A stretch of 64,000 nucleotides of DNA. It comes from Roseburia sp. GTDB taxonomy: Bacteria > Bacillota > Clostridia > Lachnospirales > Lachnospiraceae. Positions within the stretch are counted from its first letter, which is position 1; the number at the start of each line of letters is the position of its first letter. The stretch is from positions 124,001-188,000 of the forward strand of contig JAGBEG010000010.1 of assembly GCA_017937095.1 (NCBI GenBank). The letters are read 5' to 3'. The translations under genes and the position numbers were made by a program. Shown here piece by piece: positions 35,765 to 45,382 of this stretch. Below the pieces are notes generated by a model. It did no database searches, was not told the DNA's origin, and saw only the letters and a program-made list of their open reading frames with translations.

Positions 35765-36667
35765 TTATTGACCAGATAGAGTACCCGCTAAACAGATCAC
35801 TCTCGCATATTTATTTTCGGAATCTTCCATAACTTTGATTTTTTCCTGTTGAATAAAATGCTCGATTCGCCTTGCAAACCACCAGTCGCCCATACCTATC
35901 TGAAAATACCCAAGAATATCACCTATCAATCGTGCCTCTTTGATTGGCTTACATGTGAGTCTTTTCCATATCAAAAAATCATAAAAATCTTCTGGAACAC
36001 TGGTAACTCTTCCGTTTATCACTGCTCTGAGAGGGCTGTTATCCTCCGTCAATTCTATCCAAAGCAGCGCATACATCCTCACTTCTTCTTTGGTTAGCAT
36101 CCTTTCATGGGAGAGGAATCCTGCAAATTCCTCCGCCGAGACTTCGCCCCAGTTTCTGTAAGAAATAATACTCGTTTTCCTTACCACATGTTCTGGGAGT
36201 TTTACGATATGAACCTCATTTTTATAGTTTTGCAGTATCTGGCACAGATTGTAAAAACCACATCTGGAATATGGTGCATCACTGTACCATACCCGGATTG
36301 TCTCGCCATCTTCCAGATATTTCTTCAAACGCAATAATTCATTCGAATAAACTTCACCTGTCAGTCTCAATTCCTCATCTATTTCTGGATTTTTACCATA
36401 TTGGTTTTGCGCGTACATGGAATAGATCAGATTTTTCCGGTACTGACTGTCTACAGGCTCTTTGATATTACCAATATCCAGCATGAAACCAAGACAGACG
36501 ACTTCTTCTGCCGTTCCCTCCACCCATCCGGTAAAGGTTCCCTCTGGCAGTGTCTTTTTCCCCGCCATCCATACCGATGTCGGTCCGTTCACATGACCGA
36601 CTATTACTGTACTTTTTGCGGCTTTCATGGATGCCGCTTCACTTTCTCCAAATAATACTTCAATCAT
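35765..36667 (-). CDS. DUF1835/DUF3658 domain-containing protein
   Basis: About 300 residues, leftward. The N-terminus MIEVLFGESEAASMKAA and GHVNGPTSVWMAGKKTLPEGTFTGWVEG ... VCLGFMLDIGNIKEPVDSQYR follow the DUF1835 pattern. The middle has IRVWYSDAPYSRCGFYNLCQIL, and the C-terminal ~100 residues (YDFLIWKRLTCKPIKEARLIGDILG) look like DUF3658. Start 36667 has AGAGGAAA 7 nt upstream; the frame is open to 36703. Function unknown, cytoplasmic. Confidence 0.78.
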   Translation of the reverse strand: MIEVLFGESEAASMKAAKSTVIVGHVNGPTSVWMAGKKTLPEGTFTGWVEGTAEEVVCLGFMLDIGNIKEPVDSQYRKNLIYSMYAQNQYGKNPEIDEELRLTGEVYSNELLRLKKYLEDGETIRVWYSDAPYSRCGFYNLCQILQNYKNEVHIVKLPEHVVRKTSIISYRNWGEVSAEEFAGFLSHERMLTKEEVRMYALLWIELTEDNSPLRAVINGRVTSVPEDFYDFLIWKRLTCKPIKEARLIGDILGYFQIGMGDWWFARRIEHFIQQEKIKVMEDSENKYARVICLAGTLSGQ

Positions 36668-36861
36668 ATCTGTTTCCTCTGGAAATTCCGATTTGCCGTC
36701 CAAGTATATACATATATTTTAGCATATGATAAACCCCATTGCCATCTGTTTGATAAAAGGTTTTTCGCTTCCGGCAAAAAGCTATTGTATGCAGTCCCGC
36801 AGGCAGTGAAAGAAAAATATCCCGCCGATGCAGCGCCTGGCTTATTAGATTTACATGAATG

Positions 36862-36962
36862 TTAGACGCAAATCTAAAATATGACTTGAATATTAGATGA
36901 TTATATGATATTTTCTATATAGTTAGACATGAATCTAAAAGATAAATTAGAAAAATATCTAA
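36862..36962. promoter_or_regulatory. three TTAGA-N6-TCTAA operator dyads upstream of the MFS gene
   Basis: The same 5-6-5 dyad occurs at 36862-36877, 36923-36938 and 36947-36962. Lone TTAGAT half-sites lie at 36845 and 36893. The likely ligand is the ArsR-type regulator at 38443. This region (36668-37018) otherwise holds no gene; an A/T-rich promoter must lie among the sites but the hexamers are ambiguous. Confidence 0.75.
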
Positions 36963-37018
36963 CAAACGGAAGGAAACAGGTAGCGGAAATATTACCGGAC
37001 CGGAACGGAGGGTATAAT

Positions 37019-38422
37019 ATGCAAGATAAGAATACTGTGAGAACAGCGACAGGAACAGAGGAAGAAACACAGATAAGAATAGCGGAAGCAAGACAGACAG
37101 GTAAAGCGGAAGAGGAAATTGCGGCAGGCAAAGAGACAAAGGAAAAGAAAATCGGCTACCGGGATATCCTGCGGCAGAAGGAGTTTGGCAAGCTGATGCT
37201 CGCAAGCGTGATTACGCGTTTTGGCGATTCGCTGGATGCAATCGCTTTTACGTGGCTGGTCTATCAGGTGACGGGGAGCGCGGCATGGTCGGGGCTTATT
37301 TTTGCCTTGAACCGTGTGCCGACTATTCTTTTACAGCCATTTACGGGCGCGGCGGTGGAGCGCAGGAATAAGAAATATATTATGGTGGCGGCGGACTTTA
37401 TCCGTGGCGTCGTCGTCGCGCTGCTGGCGTGGTCTTATGTGGCGGGAACGATCAATCCGTGGATTATGGCAATATTTACCCTTGTCATATCGACGGTTGA
37501 GGCATTTGAGATGCCGGCGGCGACCGCGCTGATCCCGAAGCTATTAGATGCAGAGTATTATGAGTTCGGAATGTCCTTGAAATCGGTGGTATGCACGGTC
37601 GTGGAACTGATCGGAACAGGGCTTGCCGGAATCATCATCGGATGCTTTGGCGTGCAGGCGGCTATTTTAATCGACGCGGCGACCTTCTTCGGAGCGGCGT
37701 TCGTGGAACTGTTCCTAAAGGTGAAGGAAAACAACAGGAGAAAGAGCGGGAAAGAAGGTGTGCGGCAGTATTTTACAGATCTTAAGGATGGATTTTTGTA
37801 CATGAAGGACAGACGCGTTGTGCGCAATTTCTGCCTGATGGCGCTTTTTGTCAATGCGATGCTTGTTCCGGTCAATTCCTTTGAATCGCCGCTCGTATCG
37901 GATGTGCTCGGCGAGGGGAGCGGACTTCTCAGTGCCATGGGAATCGCATTTGTGATCGGCAGCGGCATGGGAAGCTTTCTTTTCCCGTATTTGTCCGGGA
38001 AAATCAGCATACGGCGGATTATTCTGATAAACGGGCTGCTTCTGGCATTTTCCGAGGGCTTTCTCACGGCGGGCAGCCACTTTAAGGGGCAGACGATGAT
38101 TGTCTATGCGATGACGTTTCTGGCGGCGTTTGGGATTGGGCTGACGGCGTCCGTGCTTTCCTCCCTGTTCAGTGTTCAGTTCTTAAAAAGTGTTGAGGAG
38201 GATTACCTTTCCAGAGAGGTAGCGCTTTTGAATGCGGGAGCGACGGCGGCAATGCCTGTTGCATCCTTTCTCCTTAGCTTTCTGGTAAAATTTATTTCGG
38301 TAAAAAATCTCTTTCTGATATGCAGCGCATTTTGTGGTATAATCTTTCTGTGCGTGTGGGCTTTCAGGATGCAGGTGGAGGAAGAACCTTTGGCAGCGGG
38401 GGAAGCGGCGCAGGACAAATAG
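37019..38422 (+). CDS. MFS family transporter
   Basis: About 467 residues. A ~50-residue charged N-terminus precedes 12 likely membrane segments starting LMLASVITRFGDSLDAIAFTWLVYQVTGSAAWSGLIFAL, the layout of MFS exporters related to macrolide-efflux (MefA-like) proteins. Start ATG 37019 has GGAGGG 6 nt upstream. The earlier in-frame ATG 36929 lies inside an operator dyad and lacks a ribosome site. It is followed by the regulator gene after 20 bp. Substrate unknown. Confidence 0.88.
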   Translation: MQDKNTVRTATGTEEETQIRIAEARQTGKAEEEIAAGKETKEKKIGYRDILRQKEFGKLMLASVITRFGDSLDAIAFTWLVYQVTGSAAWSGLIFALNRVPTILLQPFTGAAVERRNKKYIMVAADFIRGVVVALLAWSYVAGTINPWIMAIFTLVISTVEAFEMPAATALIPKLLDAEYYEFGMSLKSVVCTVVELIGTGLAGIIIGCFGVQAAILIDAATFFGAAFVELFLKVKENNRRKSGKEGVRQYFTDLKDGFLYMKDRRVVRNFCLMALFVNAMLVPVNSFESPLVSDVLGEGSGLLSAMGIAFVIGSGMGSFLFPYLSGKISIRRIILINGLLLAFSEGFLTAGSHFKGQTMIVYAMTFLAAFGIGLTASVLSSLFSVQFLKSVEEDYLSREVALLNAGATAAMPVASFLLSFLVKFISVKNLFLICSAFCGIIFLCVWAFRMQVEEEPLAAGEAAQDK

Positions 38423-38442
38423 GAAATGCAGGAGAAAACCGG

Positions 38443-39597
38443 ATGGAAAACAGGGTCACGATTTGTGCAGAGATTGATTGGGTATTTGAGGGCTGTCAGC
38501 TTTTTCGTGGGCTGCTTTTAGAGCGCACGCTGGATGAATTTAAAGAGGCGGTCTTTGTAAAGTACGGTCTTGATACGGAATACAGCAGGAAATGTCTTTT
38601 GCTGCTGGAACAGATACAGGCAGGCGCAAAGGAAGTCTTTGCCGACGATATGCAGCAGATAGAGTATTATTTCAAAGAGTTTCTTTCAGACGCACCGCTG
38701 GTTGATTTTATATTGTGCCGCGATACAGATCCGGAGCGAAGCTGTGTTACGGTGGAAGGGCTTACGGCGCATTACGATGCGCTCACAGCGCAGCAGAGAG
38801 ACGCCTTTTTCTATAAGGAAATGGCGCTGGGCGCAGAACCGGAAGCATTCCGGGAGGTCATCGGCTGTGAGAAAGAGGGCATCGTGGTTTCCGAGGCGGA
38901 GCGTATGCGAAGGATTTTGTGTGAAATCCGGAAGCTGGATCTTTCATTGGAGAAAAAGGCGGCACTTGAGGATGTCTATCTGAACCGGGACGCTTGTTTT
39001 CAGGAGATTGCCGCGCTGCTTGTGCGGGCGGTTGCTTTTTTGCAGGGATATGAGGCGCAGATGCGCGCACTCTGCGAGCCGTGGAGAGAATATTGGACGA
39101 AAGTTGTAGAAGAACGGCGTCTGGAAGAGGTAATGCAGCGTTTTAACGTGAAATGTGAGGAGGTAGAGAAGGGGGCGTATCTGTGTCCTTCCGTCTTGCA
39201 GTGCGCGTCGCTGTATATCACCATTGACGGCGGGGTGATCCCGCGAGGGAAGAGACTGCCCACGGCATGGCAGATCGGGCTGCTGCTGAACGAAGATTTT
39301 GGACCGCGCAGCGAAATGCAGGAGGAGTATCAGACGGAGTGGCTGCTAAAGAGCCTTAAGGCGCTTTCCGATAAGAGCAAATATGATATTCTGCTTTTTA
39401 TAAAGGAAAAACCTTCCTATGGAAGCGAGATTGCAAAGCAATTTTCATTGACGACCGCGACCGTTTCCCACCATATGAATAAGCTGCTGGGACTTGGGCT
39501 GATTTCCGTGGAGCAGAGGGATGGAAAGGTGTATTATCAGACAAATCGGGAGGAGATGAGGAAGCTGTTCGAGGCGTGTAAGGGGATTTTCTGTTAA
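38443..39597 (+). CDS. ArsR-type winged-helix regulator with large N-terminal domain
   Basis: 384 residues. The C-terminal ~90 residues form an ArsR HTH: LKSLKALSDKSKYDILLFIKEKPSYGSEIAKQFSLTTATVSHHMNKLLGLGLISVEQRDGKVYYQT. The N-terminal ~290 residues are helical and acidic (FEGCQLFRGLLLERTLDEFK ...) and are not recognised; they may sense a ligand. Start ATG 38443 has GGAG 8 nt upstream. It probably represses the MFS operon through the TTAGA-N6-TCTAA dyads. Confidence 0.83.
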   Translation: MENRVTICAEIDWVFEGCQLFRGLLLERTLDEFKEAVFVKYGLDTEYSRKCLLLLEQIQAGAKEVFADDMQQIEYYFKEFLSDAPLVDFILCRDTDPERSCVTVEGLTAHYDALTAQQRDAFFYKEMALGAEPEAFREVIGCEKEGIVVSEAERMRRILCEIRKLDLSLEKKAALEDVYLNRDACFQEIAALLVRAVAFLQGYEAQMRALCEPWREYWTKVVEERRLEEVMQRFNVKCEEVEKGAYLCPSVLQCASLYITIDGGVIPRGKRLPTAWQIGLLLNEDFGPRSEMQEEYQTEWLLKSLKALSDKSKYDILLFIKEKPSYGSEIAKQFSLTTATVSHHMNKLLGLGLISVEQRDGKVYYQTNREEMRKLFEACKGIFC

Positions 39598-39622
39598 AAG
39601 GAGTGCTTTGGCACTCCTTTTT
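39596..39622 (+). terminator. terminator after the ArsR-type gene
   Basis: AAAAGGAGTGC (39596-39606) pairs with GCACTCCTTTTT (39611-39622) around a 4-nt loop, overlapping the stop codon. Confidence 0.85.
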
Positions 39623-39664
39623 GAGTGAAAGAAAGAGGGAATTACAAAGAAAGCGAGAATCCGG

Positions 39665-39693
39665 TTGTCGGAAAAGTTAAAAAATGATATAAT
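39665..39693 (+). promoter_or_regulatory. promoter for the DUF234-like ATPase gene
   Basis: TTGTCG (39665-39670), a 17-bp spacer and perfect TATAAT (39688-39693), 81 bp before the start codon. Confidence 0.65.
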
Positions 39694-39773
39694 TTTAAAA
39701 GTTATATCTGTGCGGGAATGCGTCCCACAGAGCGGTGCGAAAATCATAAGAGAAAGAGCGCAGGAGGGAAAAT

Positions 39774-41138
39774 ATGGTTGTAAAGACAGCGGTTTTAAAG
39801 GAACTGGAAGGCGAATATGCAAAGTCTGGCAATCAGCTTTTAGTTCTGTACGGCAGGGAGGATTCCGAGAAGGAATTGCTGATAAAGGCGTTGGTGCAGA
39901 ATAAGAAGTATTTCTATTACAGGGCGAGACAGGTGTCGGCGCAGGAACAGCGTGTGCAGTTCGAGCGGGAAATACAGGAGCGCTTTGACGTTACGCTTTT
40001 TAAGCATACCTACGGGGAGTGCTTTAACCGTGTAAAGAGCGGCGATGCGACAAAGCTTGTCATTGTGATCGATGAATTTCAATATATTGTGAAGAAGGAC
40101 GCGTCTTTTATGGAGGCGCTTCTTATGCTGAAGGCGAGACGGCTCTATCCGGGGCCTGTGCTTGTCGTCTTATGCAGCTCGGCTGTTGCATGGGTGGAAC
40201 GGGAGCTTGACGGCTGCATCGGAGAACAGGCGGCAAAGAAGCTCGACAAAAAGATCAAGCTTGGCAGCCTTAATTTCCTTGAGGTGGTGCGCGCGCTGCC
40301 GGAGTACCCGGTCGCAGAGTGCATCAAGGCATACGGCATTGTCGGCGGCGTGCCGGGCTATATCAACCGCTGGAATGCCAGGCAGGATTTAAAGAGCAAT
40401 ATCTGCCGGCTTATTCTGTCTCCAAACGGTTATATGCATGGCGCTGCGGAGAAGCTGATCGGGGCGAGCCTGCGTGAATTGTCCGTCTATGAGACGATTC
40501 TTGCACAGATTGCAGCGGGGCATGACAAGTTAAACGACCTCTATCAGGCAACGGGATTTTCCCGCGCGAAGATCAGCGTCTACATGAAGAATCTGGCGGC
40601 GTTCGATATCGTTTCGAAGGTCGTATCTTTTGAGACGGGTGGCTGGGAGAATGCGAAGAAGGGTGTTTACCGGATAAAGGACAACTATGTGAATTTCTGG
40701 TTCCGGTTCATTTATCCGCATCTATCGGAGCTTTGGATGATCGGCGCGGAGGAGTTTTACGACCGCTATATCGCGCCGGGGCTGGACGCGTATCTGGCGC
40801 GATATTTTACCGAGGTGTGCATGGAGTATCTCGGTTTGCTTGGCGTGGTGGGCAAGCTGCCGCTTAAGATTGTCAAAATGGGAACATGGGTCGGAAAAGA
40901 GGGAAATATTGATATTATCGCGCAAAATGAGATACGTCAGAACATGGTGGGACTGTGCAACTGGGAGAACCCCACGCTTACCATGGAAATGTGCGAGTCG
41001 CTGTTTGCCAATATGAAAAAGGCAAAGATTTCCGCAGAGTACTATTTCTTATTTTCCGCGCAGGGCTTTGCGGAGGATGTCACCGCAATGGCAGAGCAGG
41101 ATAAGCGTTTTATTCTTGTGGACATGAATGAATTATAG
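39774..41138 (+). CDS. archaeal-type AAA ATPase / DUF234-like protein
   Basis: 454 residues. N-terminal AAA-like domain: P-loop position YGREDSEKELL (about 26-36), Walker B VIVIDEFQYI (about 98-107) and sensor-1-like VVLCSSAVAW. A winged helix (LNDLYQATGFSRAKISVYMKNL) and a C-terminal DUF234/nuclease-like region (VGKEGNIDIIAQNE) follow. The usual GRRRVGKT is replaced by GREDSEKE, so ATP hydrolysis may be weak or absent. AGGAGGG precedes the ATG. It lies 17 bp before topB. Confidence 0.83.
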   Translation: MVVKTAVLKELEGEYAKSGNQLLVLYGREDSEKELLIKALVQNKKYFYYRARQVSAQEQRVQFEREIQERFDVTLFKHTYGECFNRVKSGDATKLVIVIDEFQYIVKKDASFMEALLMLKARRLYPGPVLVVLCSSAVAWVERELDGCIGEQAAKKLDKKIKLGSLNFLEVVRALPEYPVAECIKAYGIVGGVPGYINRWNARQDLKSNICRLILSPNGYMHGAAEKLIGASLRELSVYETILAQIAAGHDKLNDLYQATGFSRAKISVYMKNLAAFDIVSKVVSFETGGWENAKKGVYRIKDNYVNFWFRFIYPHLSELWMIGAEEFYDRYIAPGLDAYLARYFTEVCMEYLGLLGVVGKLPLKIVKMGTWVGKEGNIDIIAQNEIRQNMVGLCNWENPTLTMEMCESLFANMKKAKISAEYYFLFSAQGFAEDVTAMAEQDKRFILVDMNEL

Positions 41139-41155
41139 AAACTGGAGGAAGAAAG

Positions 41156-44100
41156 TTGGCTAAGTCGCTGATCATAACGGAGAAGCCGAGCGTGGCGCAG
41201 GAGTTTGCGAGGATTCTGGGCGTCTCCGGGAGGAACGACGGATATATAGAGAACGACAGCTATGTGATTACGTGGTGCGTCGGTCATCTGGTCGAGATGG
41301 TGTATCCGGAGGAATACGATGAGAAATATAAGAAATGGAAGCTGGAGGATTTACCGTTTCTGCCAAAAGATTACAAATATAATGTCATACCGAATGTGAG
41401 CAGACAGTATGACGTGGTACATAGAATGCTGCACCGCGAGGATATTGAGGTTGTCTACTGGGCGGGAGATGCCGGAAAGGAAGGACAGACCATCGAGGAG
41501 AATATCCGCAAATTCGGCGGTGTGAGAGAGGGAATGAAAGAGCTGCGCGTCTGGATCGACTCGCAGACGGAGGAGGAGATTCTGCGCGGGATGCGCGAGG
41601 CGAAGGATATGTCCGAATATGACAACCTCGCAAAATCGGGCGTGATGCGGACGATTGAGGACTACGCGATGGGAATCAATTTTTCCCGCGCGATGTCGGT
41701 GAAGTACGGAAAGCTCTTAAACGACGCGGCGGGAACGACGAGCTATACGGCGATTGCCGTGGGGCGCGTTATGACGTGCGTGCTCGGCATGGTCGTCATC
41801 CGTGAGCGGGAGATACGCAATTTTACCGAGACGCCGTTCTACCGCGTGGTCGGAAGCTTTCTGCCGCAGGGAAGTGCAGGATTATCTGGCACGGCAGAGG
41901 CATCCGGCTTGCCGCAGACTGCGGACGCCGGACGCATGGCATCCGCCATCACGGCGGAGTGGAAAGCCGTGGAGGGTTCGAAGTATTTCGAGTCGCCGCT
42001 TTTGTATAAAGAGAACGGTTTTAAGAAAGAGGAGAGCGCAAAAACGCTGATCGGGGAGCTGATGGGGCAGGAGGCGGTGGTCGCTTCCATCGAGACGGGA
42101 GTGACGAAGAAGCGCGCGCCGCTGCTTTTCAATCTGGCGGAGCTGCAGGCGGAGTGCTCAAAGCGTTTTAAGATCAGCCCGGACGAGACGCTTCAGGTGG
42201 CGCAGGATCTCTATGAGAAGAAGCTGACGACATATCCGAGAACGGATGCGCGTGTGCTTTCATCTGCGGTGGCAAAGGAAATCGCGAAAAATATCAGCCG
42301 CCTGAAAAATTTCGAGCCGGTAAGGGCATATGTGGAGCGCATCATGAAAGAGGGGCGGTATCGCCAGATCGCAAATACGCAGTACACGGACGACTCCAAG
42401 ATTACCGATCACTACGCAATCATTCCGACCGGGCAGTTGACGGAGCTGGAATCGTTAAATGATTTACAGCGCAGAGTGTATGAACTGATCGTGCGCCGTT
42501 TCCTAAGTATCTTTTATCCGCCCGCGGAATATCAGTCCGTTAAGCTTGTGGTTGCTGTCGCAGGGGAAAAGCTATATACCTCCGCGAAGGCGTTGAAGCT
42601 GCCGGGCTACCTTGAAATTGCGGGCATTCCGAAGAAGAAGGAGCGCAGTGTGCAGGGAGAAAACGGGAGAACTTCCGGCAATCCCGGGGAGGGTGCAGCC
42701 GGAGACGGCAGCGCCGATGCTTCCGGCGAGGAGGACGAGGAAGAAAACGCAGGGCTTCTCGCGCTTGCCGGACAGCTTCATAACGGAGATACGCTCCTTG
42801 TAAACGGTTATGATATCCGCGAAGGAAAGACCTCGCCGCCGAAGCGCTACACCTCTGGTTCGATGGTGCTCGCGATGGAGAATGCCGGACAGCTCATCGA
42901 GGAGGAGGAGCTTCGCGAGCAGATCAAAGGCTCGGGCATCGGAACATCCGCAACGCGCGCGGAGATAATAAAGAAGCTTGTACGTGTCGGTTATCTGAAT
43001 CTCAATAAGAAAACGCAGGTGCTCACACCGGAGCGCCTTGGCGAAATGATTTTTGAGGTGGTGTCAATGACAGTTCCGGCGCTTCTAAACCCGAAGATGA
43101 CGGCTTCATGGGAAAAAGGTCTGGATGGCATCACACGCGGAACGGTCATCATGGAGGACTACCGCGCGAAGCTGGAGGAGTTCATAAGGAAAGAGACCGT
43201 CGCGATGATCGAGCACGATCTCACCGGGCAGATTGCGGCGCGCATCAATCCGCTTGTGGGAAAGGGCGGCAGAGGGCTTGCGGCGAAGCGGAGCCTTGGG
43301 ATTTCCTGTCCGGTCTGCGGCGGTACGATCGAGACGACGCCGTTTGGCTACGGATGCAGCAATTATAACAAGGATGGTACGGGCTGCCGTTTTTCCATCG
43401 GCACGATTGCAGGCAGGGATTTAAACGACGAGGAAGTAAAACAGCTTTTGACGGAGGGGCGCACCGGGGTGCTCTCCGGTTTTGTGTCGAAGGCGAAGAA
43501 GAAATTCAAAGCGGCGCTTGTGCTCGAGCGCGACGACGAGGGAAAGGCGTCCGTCGGATTTGATTTTTCAAGGAATCAGCCGGAAATCTTAGAGGGCGTG
43601 AAGTGCCCGGTCTGCGGGTCGGACATGGAGATTACGCCGTTTGGCTATAGCTGCGTGAAGCATCGCGAGCACCCGGAGGAATGCTATTTCTCGGTCGGCA
43701 AGATTGCGGGAAAGGCAATCAGCGTCGATGACCTGACCGAGCTTCTGGCGAACGGCAGGACAGGGCAGATCAAGGGATTTACCGCGAAGAATAAGAAGAA
43801 ATTTAATGCATGTCTTGTACTGGAAACGGCGGAGGACGGGCGAAAGAACGTCGCATTTGATTTCTCACAGAACGAGGCGGAAGTAGTCGCGGATGTGGCA
43901 TGTCCGATGTGCGGCGGGGCAATCGTCGTGAAATCCTTTGGTTTCGGCTGCGCGAATTACGATCCGAGTGACCCAAAGAGCTGCCGTTTTTCCATCGGAA
44001 CGCTTGCCGGGAAGAATCTAAATGCCGCGCAGGTCAAAGAACTGCTGAACCAGGGGCGCACGGGAACAATCCGCGGCTTTAAGTCGAAGACCGGAAAGAA

Positions 44101-45298
44101 GTTCGACGCCTGCGTTGCTCTGGAGCAGGGCGAGGACGGCAGAATCGGTCTGAAATTCGATTTTGACCATGTGGAGGCGAAGAAGGTCAAAGATGTGGTC
44201 TGCCCGATGTGCGGCGGGGACATTGTCGTGACGCCGTTTGGCTTCGGCTGCGCCAATTATGTGAAGGATGACCCGGAAAGCTGCCGTTTCTCGATTGGAA
44301 AGATGGCGGAAAAGACATTTACGGAAGCGAACGTGAAGGAACTTCTGACAAATGGCAGAACCGGGACGATCCGCGGCTTTAAGTCGAAGACCGGAAAGAA
44401 ATTCGATGCGAGAGTCGCGTTATCAAAGGATGAGACGGGAAAGGTCACAGGGCTGAAATTCGATTTTACGGATCTGGAAGCGCCGAAGGTCAAGGATGTG
44501 AAGTGCCCGCTCTGCGGCGGCGATATCGTGAAGACGCCGTTTGGCTTTGGCTGTGCGAATTATTCGAAGGACAATCCCGAAAGCTGCCGTTTTTCGATTG
44601 GAAAGATCGCGGGCGTGAGCATAAAGGAAGCACAGGTCAAAGAACTACTCCTGCGGGGAAAGACAGATGTAATCAAAGGATTCGTGGCAAAGACAGGCAT
44701 GAAGTTCGACGCGCCGCTCAAGCTTACGGCGGAGGGACAGGTGGTGTTCGATTTCCCGGAGAAGCCAAAGCCTGTGGAGACGACAGTCAGGTGTCCACGC
44801 TGTGAGAAGCTTCTGATGAAGAGCCAGTGGTATTACGAGTGCGAGTGCGGGTTTAAGGTCTCCCATACGGTGGCGAAAGTGCCGCTGTCTGAGGAAATCA
44901 TGAAGGAGCTCATAGAGACGGGAAAGACGAAGGAGAAGGTGACGGGCTTCGTCTCGAAGGCGGGAAATGTATTTGATACCTGTTTAAAGTTCGAGGACGA
45001 GCGGATTTCCTTTGACTTTGATAATCCGGGAAGCTCGTCAGGCAGCCGCGGCGCGTCGAAAGCTGCGGGCGGAGACGAGCGGCCGTTCTACGAGGAAATT
45101 ACGGAGGGCGAGCTGGCGGCGGTTGCTGCGGCGGTAGAAGCGCATCCGGGCGCGAGTGAGGCGGAAGAACCGCAGTATATCGACGAGGATGTACCGCCGT
45201 TCTATGATGCGATGGCGGCGGAGTTCGCCGCGTATGAGGCTAAGGAGGAAGAGGCGCAGGCTGCCGCCACGAACTTTTTGGATGAATTTCATCCTTAA
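41156..45298 (+). CDS. topB: DNA topoisomerase III with six C-terminal repeats
   Basis: 1380 residues, far longer than the ~650-730 usual for TopB. The TOPRIM domain starts MAKSLIITEKPSVAQEFARIL, with WAGDAGKEGQTIEENI carrying acidic metal ligands. The type IA core has catalytic Tyr360 in LTTYPRTDARVL. The C-terminus has six ~100-residue units starting near residues 715, 815, 914, 1014, 1115 and 1211. Units 1-5 have the pattern CPxCGxxI..TPFGFGCxNY..CRFSIG then VKELLxxGRTGxIxGFxSKxxKKF; unit 6 is degenerate. A coding linker rich in G/S/E sits near residues 495-535. TTG start with GGAGGA upstream. It decatenates and unlinks single-stranded DNA. Confidence 0.93.
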   Translation: MAKSLIITEKPSVAQEFARILGVSGRNDGYIENDSYVITWCVGHLVEMVYPEEYDEKYKKWKLEDLPFLPKDYKYNVIPNVSRQYDVVHRMLHREDIEVVYWAGDAGKEGQTIEENIRKFGGVREGMKELRVWIDSQTEEEILRGMREAKDMSEYDNLAKSGVMRTIEDYAMGINFSRAMSVKYGKLLNDAAGTTSYTAIAVGRVMTCVLGMVVIREREIRNFTETPFYRVVGSFLPQGSAGLSGTAEASGLPQTADAGRMASAITAEWKAVEGSKYFESPLLYKENGFKKEESAKTLIGELMGQEAVVASIETGVTKKRAPLLFNLAELQAECSKRFKISPDETLQVAQDLYEKKLTTYPRTDARVLSSAVAKEIAKNISRLKNFEPVRAYVERIMKEGRYRQIANTQYTDDSKITDHYAIIPTGQLTELESLNDLQRRVYELIVRRFLSIFYPPAEYQSVKLVVAVAGEKLYTSAKALKLPGYLEIAGIPKKKERSVQGENGRTSGNPGEGAAGDGSADASGEEDEEENAGLLALAGQLHNGDTLLVNGYDIREGKTSPPKRYTSGSMVLAMENAGQLIEEEELREQIKGSGIGTSATRAEIIKKLVRVGYLNLNKKTQVLTPERLGEMIFEVVSMTVPALLNPKMTASWEKGLDGITRGTVIMEDYRAKLEEFIRKETVAMIEHDLTGQIAARINPLVGKGGRGLAAKRSLGISCPVCGGTIETTPFGYGCSNYNKDGTGCRFSIGTIAGRDLNDEEVKQLLTEGRTGVLSGFVSKAKKKFKAALVLERDDEGKASVGFDFSRNQPEILEGVKCPVCGSDMEITPFGYSCVKHREHPEECYFSVGKIAGKAISVDDLTELLANGRTGQIKGFTAKNKKKFNACLVLETAEDGRKNVAFDFSQNEAEVVADVACPMCGGAIVVKSFGFGCANYDPSDPKSCRFSIGTLAGKNLNAAQVKELLNQGRTGTIRGFKSKTGKKFDACVALEQGEDGRIGLKFDFDHVEAKKVKDVVCPMCGGDIVVTPFGFGCANYVKDDPESCRFSIGKMAEKTFTEANVKELLTNGRTGTIRGFKSKTGKKFDARVALSKDETGKVTGLKFDFTDLEAPKVKDVKCPLCGGDIVKTPFGFGCANYSKDNPESCRFSIGKIAGVSIKEAQVKELLLRGKTDVIKGFVAKTGMKFDAPLKLTAEGQVVFDFPEKPKPVETTVRCPRCEKLLMKSQWYYECECGFKVSHTVAKVPLSEEIMKELIETGKTKEKVTGFVSKAGNVFDTCLKFEDERISFDFDNPGSSSGSRGASKAAGGDERPFYEEITEGELAAVAAAVEAHPGASEAEEPQYIDEDVPPFYDAMAAEFAAYEAKEEEAQAAATNFLDEFHP
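43298..45030 (+). repeat. six ~300-bp repeats within topB
   Basis: Units start at about 43298, 43598, 43895, 44195, 44498 and 44786. Units 3 and 4 share near-identical DNA around GGCTTTAAGTCGAAGACCGG. The even 300-bp spacing points to tandem duplication. Confidence 0.85.
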
Positions 45299-45382
45299 GG
45301 ACATTCCGGTGCGGGGCTGGAAACTATCCGGGGATGAAAAACGGAATCGTTCGATGAATGAATCCGGGCATGGAGGATGCAT

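Noticed and set aside
36929..37018. Earlier start for the MFS gene
   Set aside because: It falls within a TTAGA-N6-TCTAA dyad, has no ribosome site, and adds only a charged tail.
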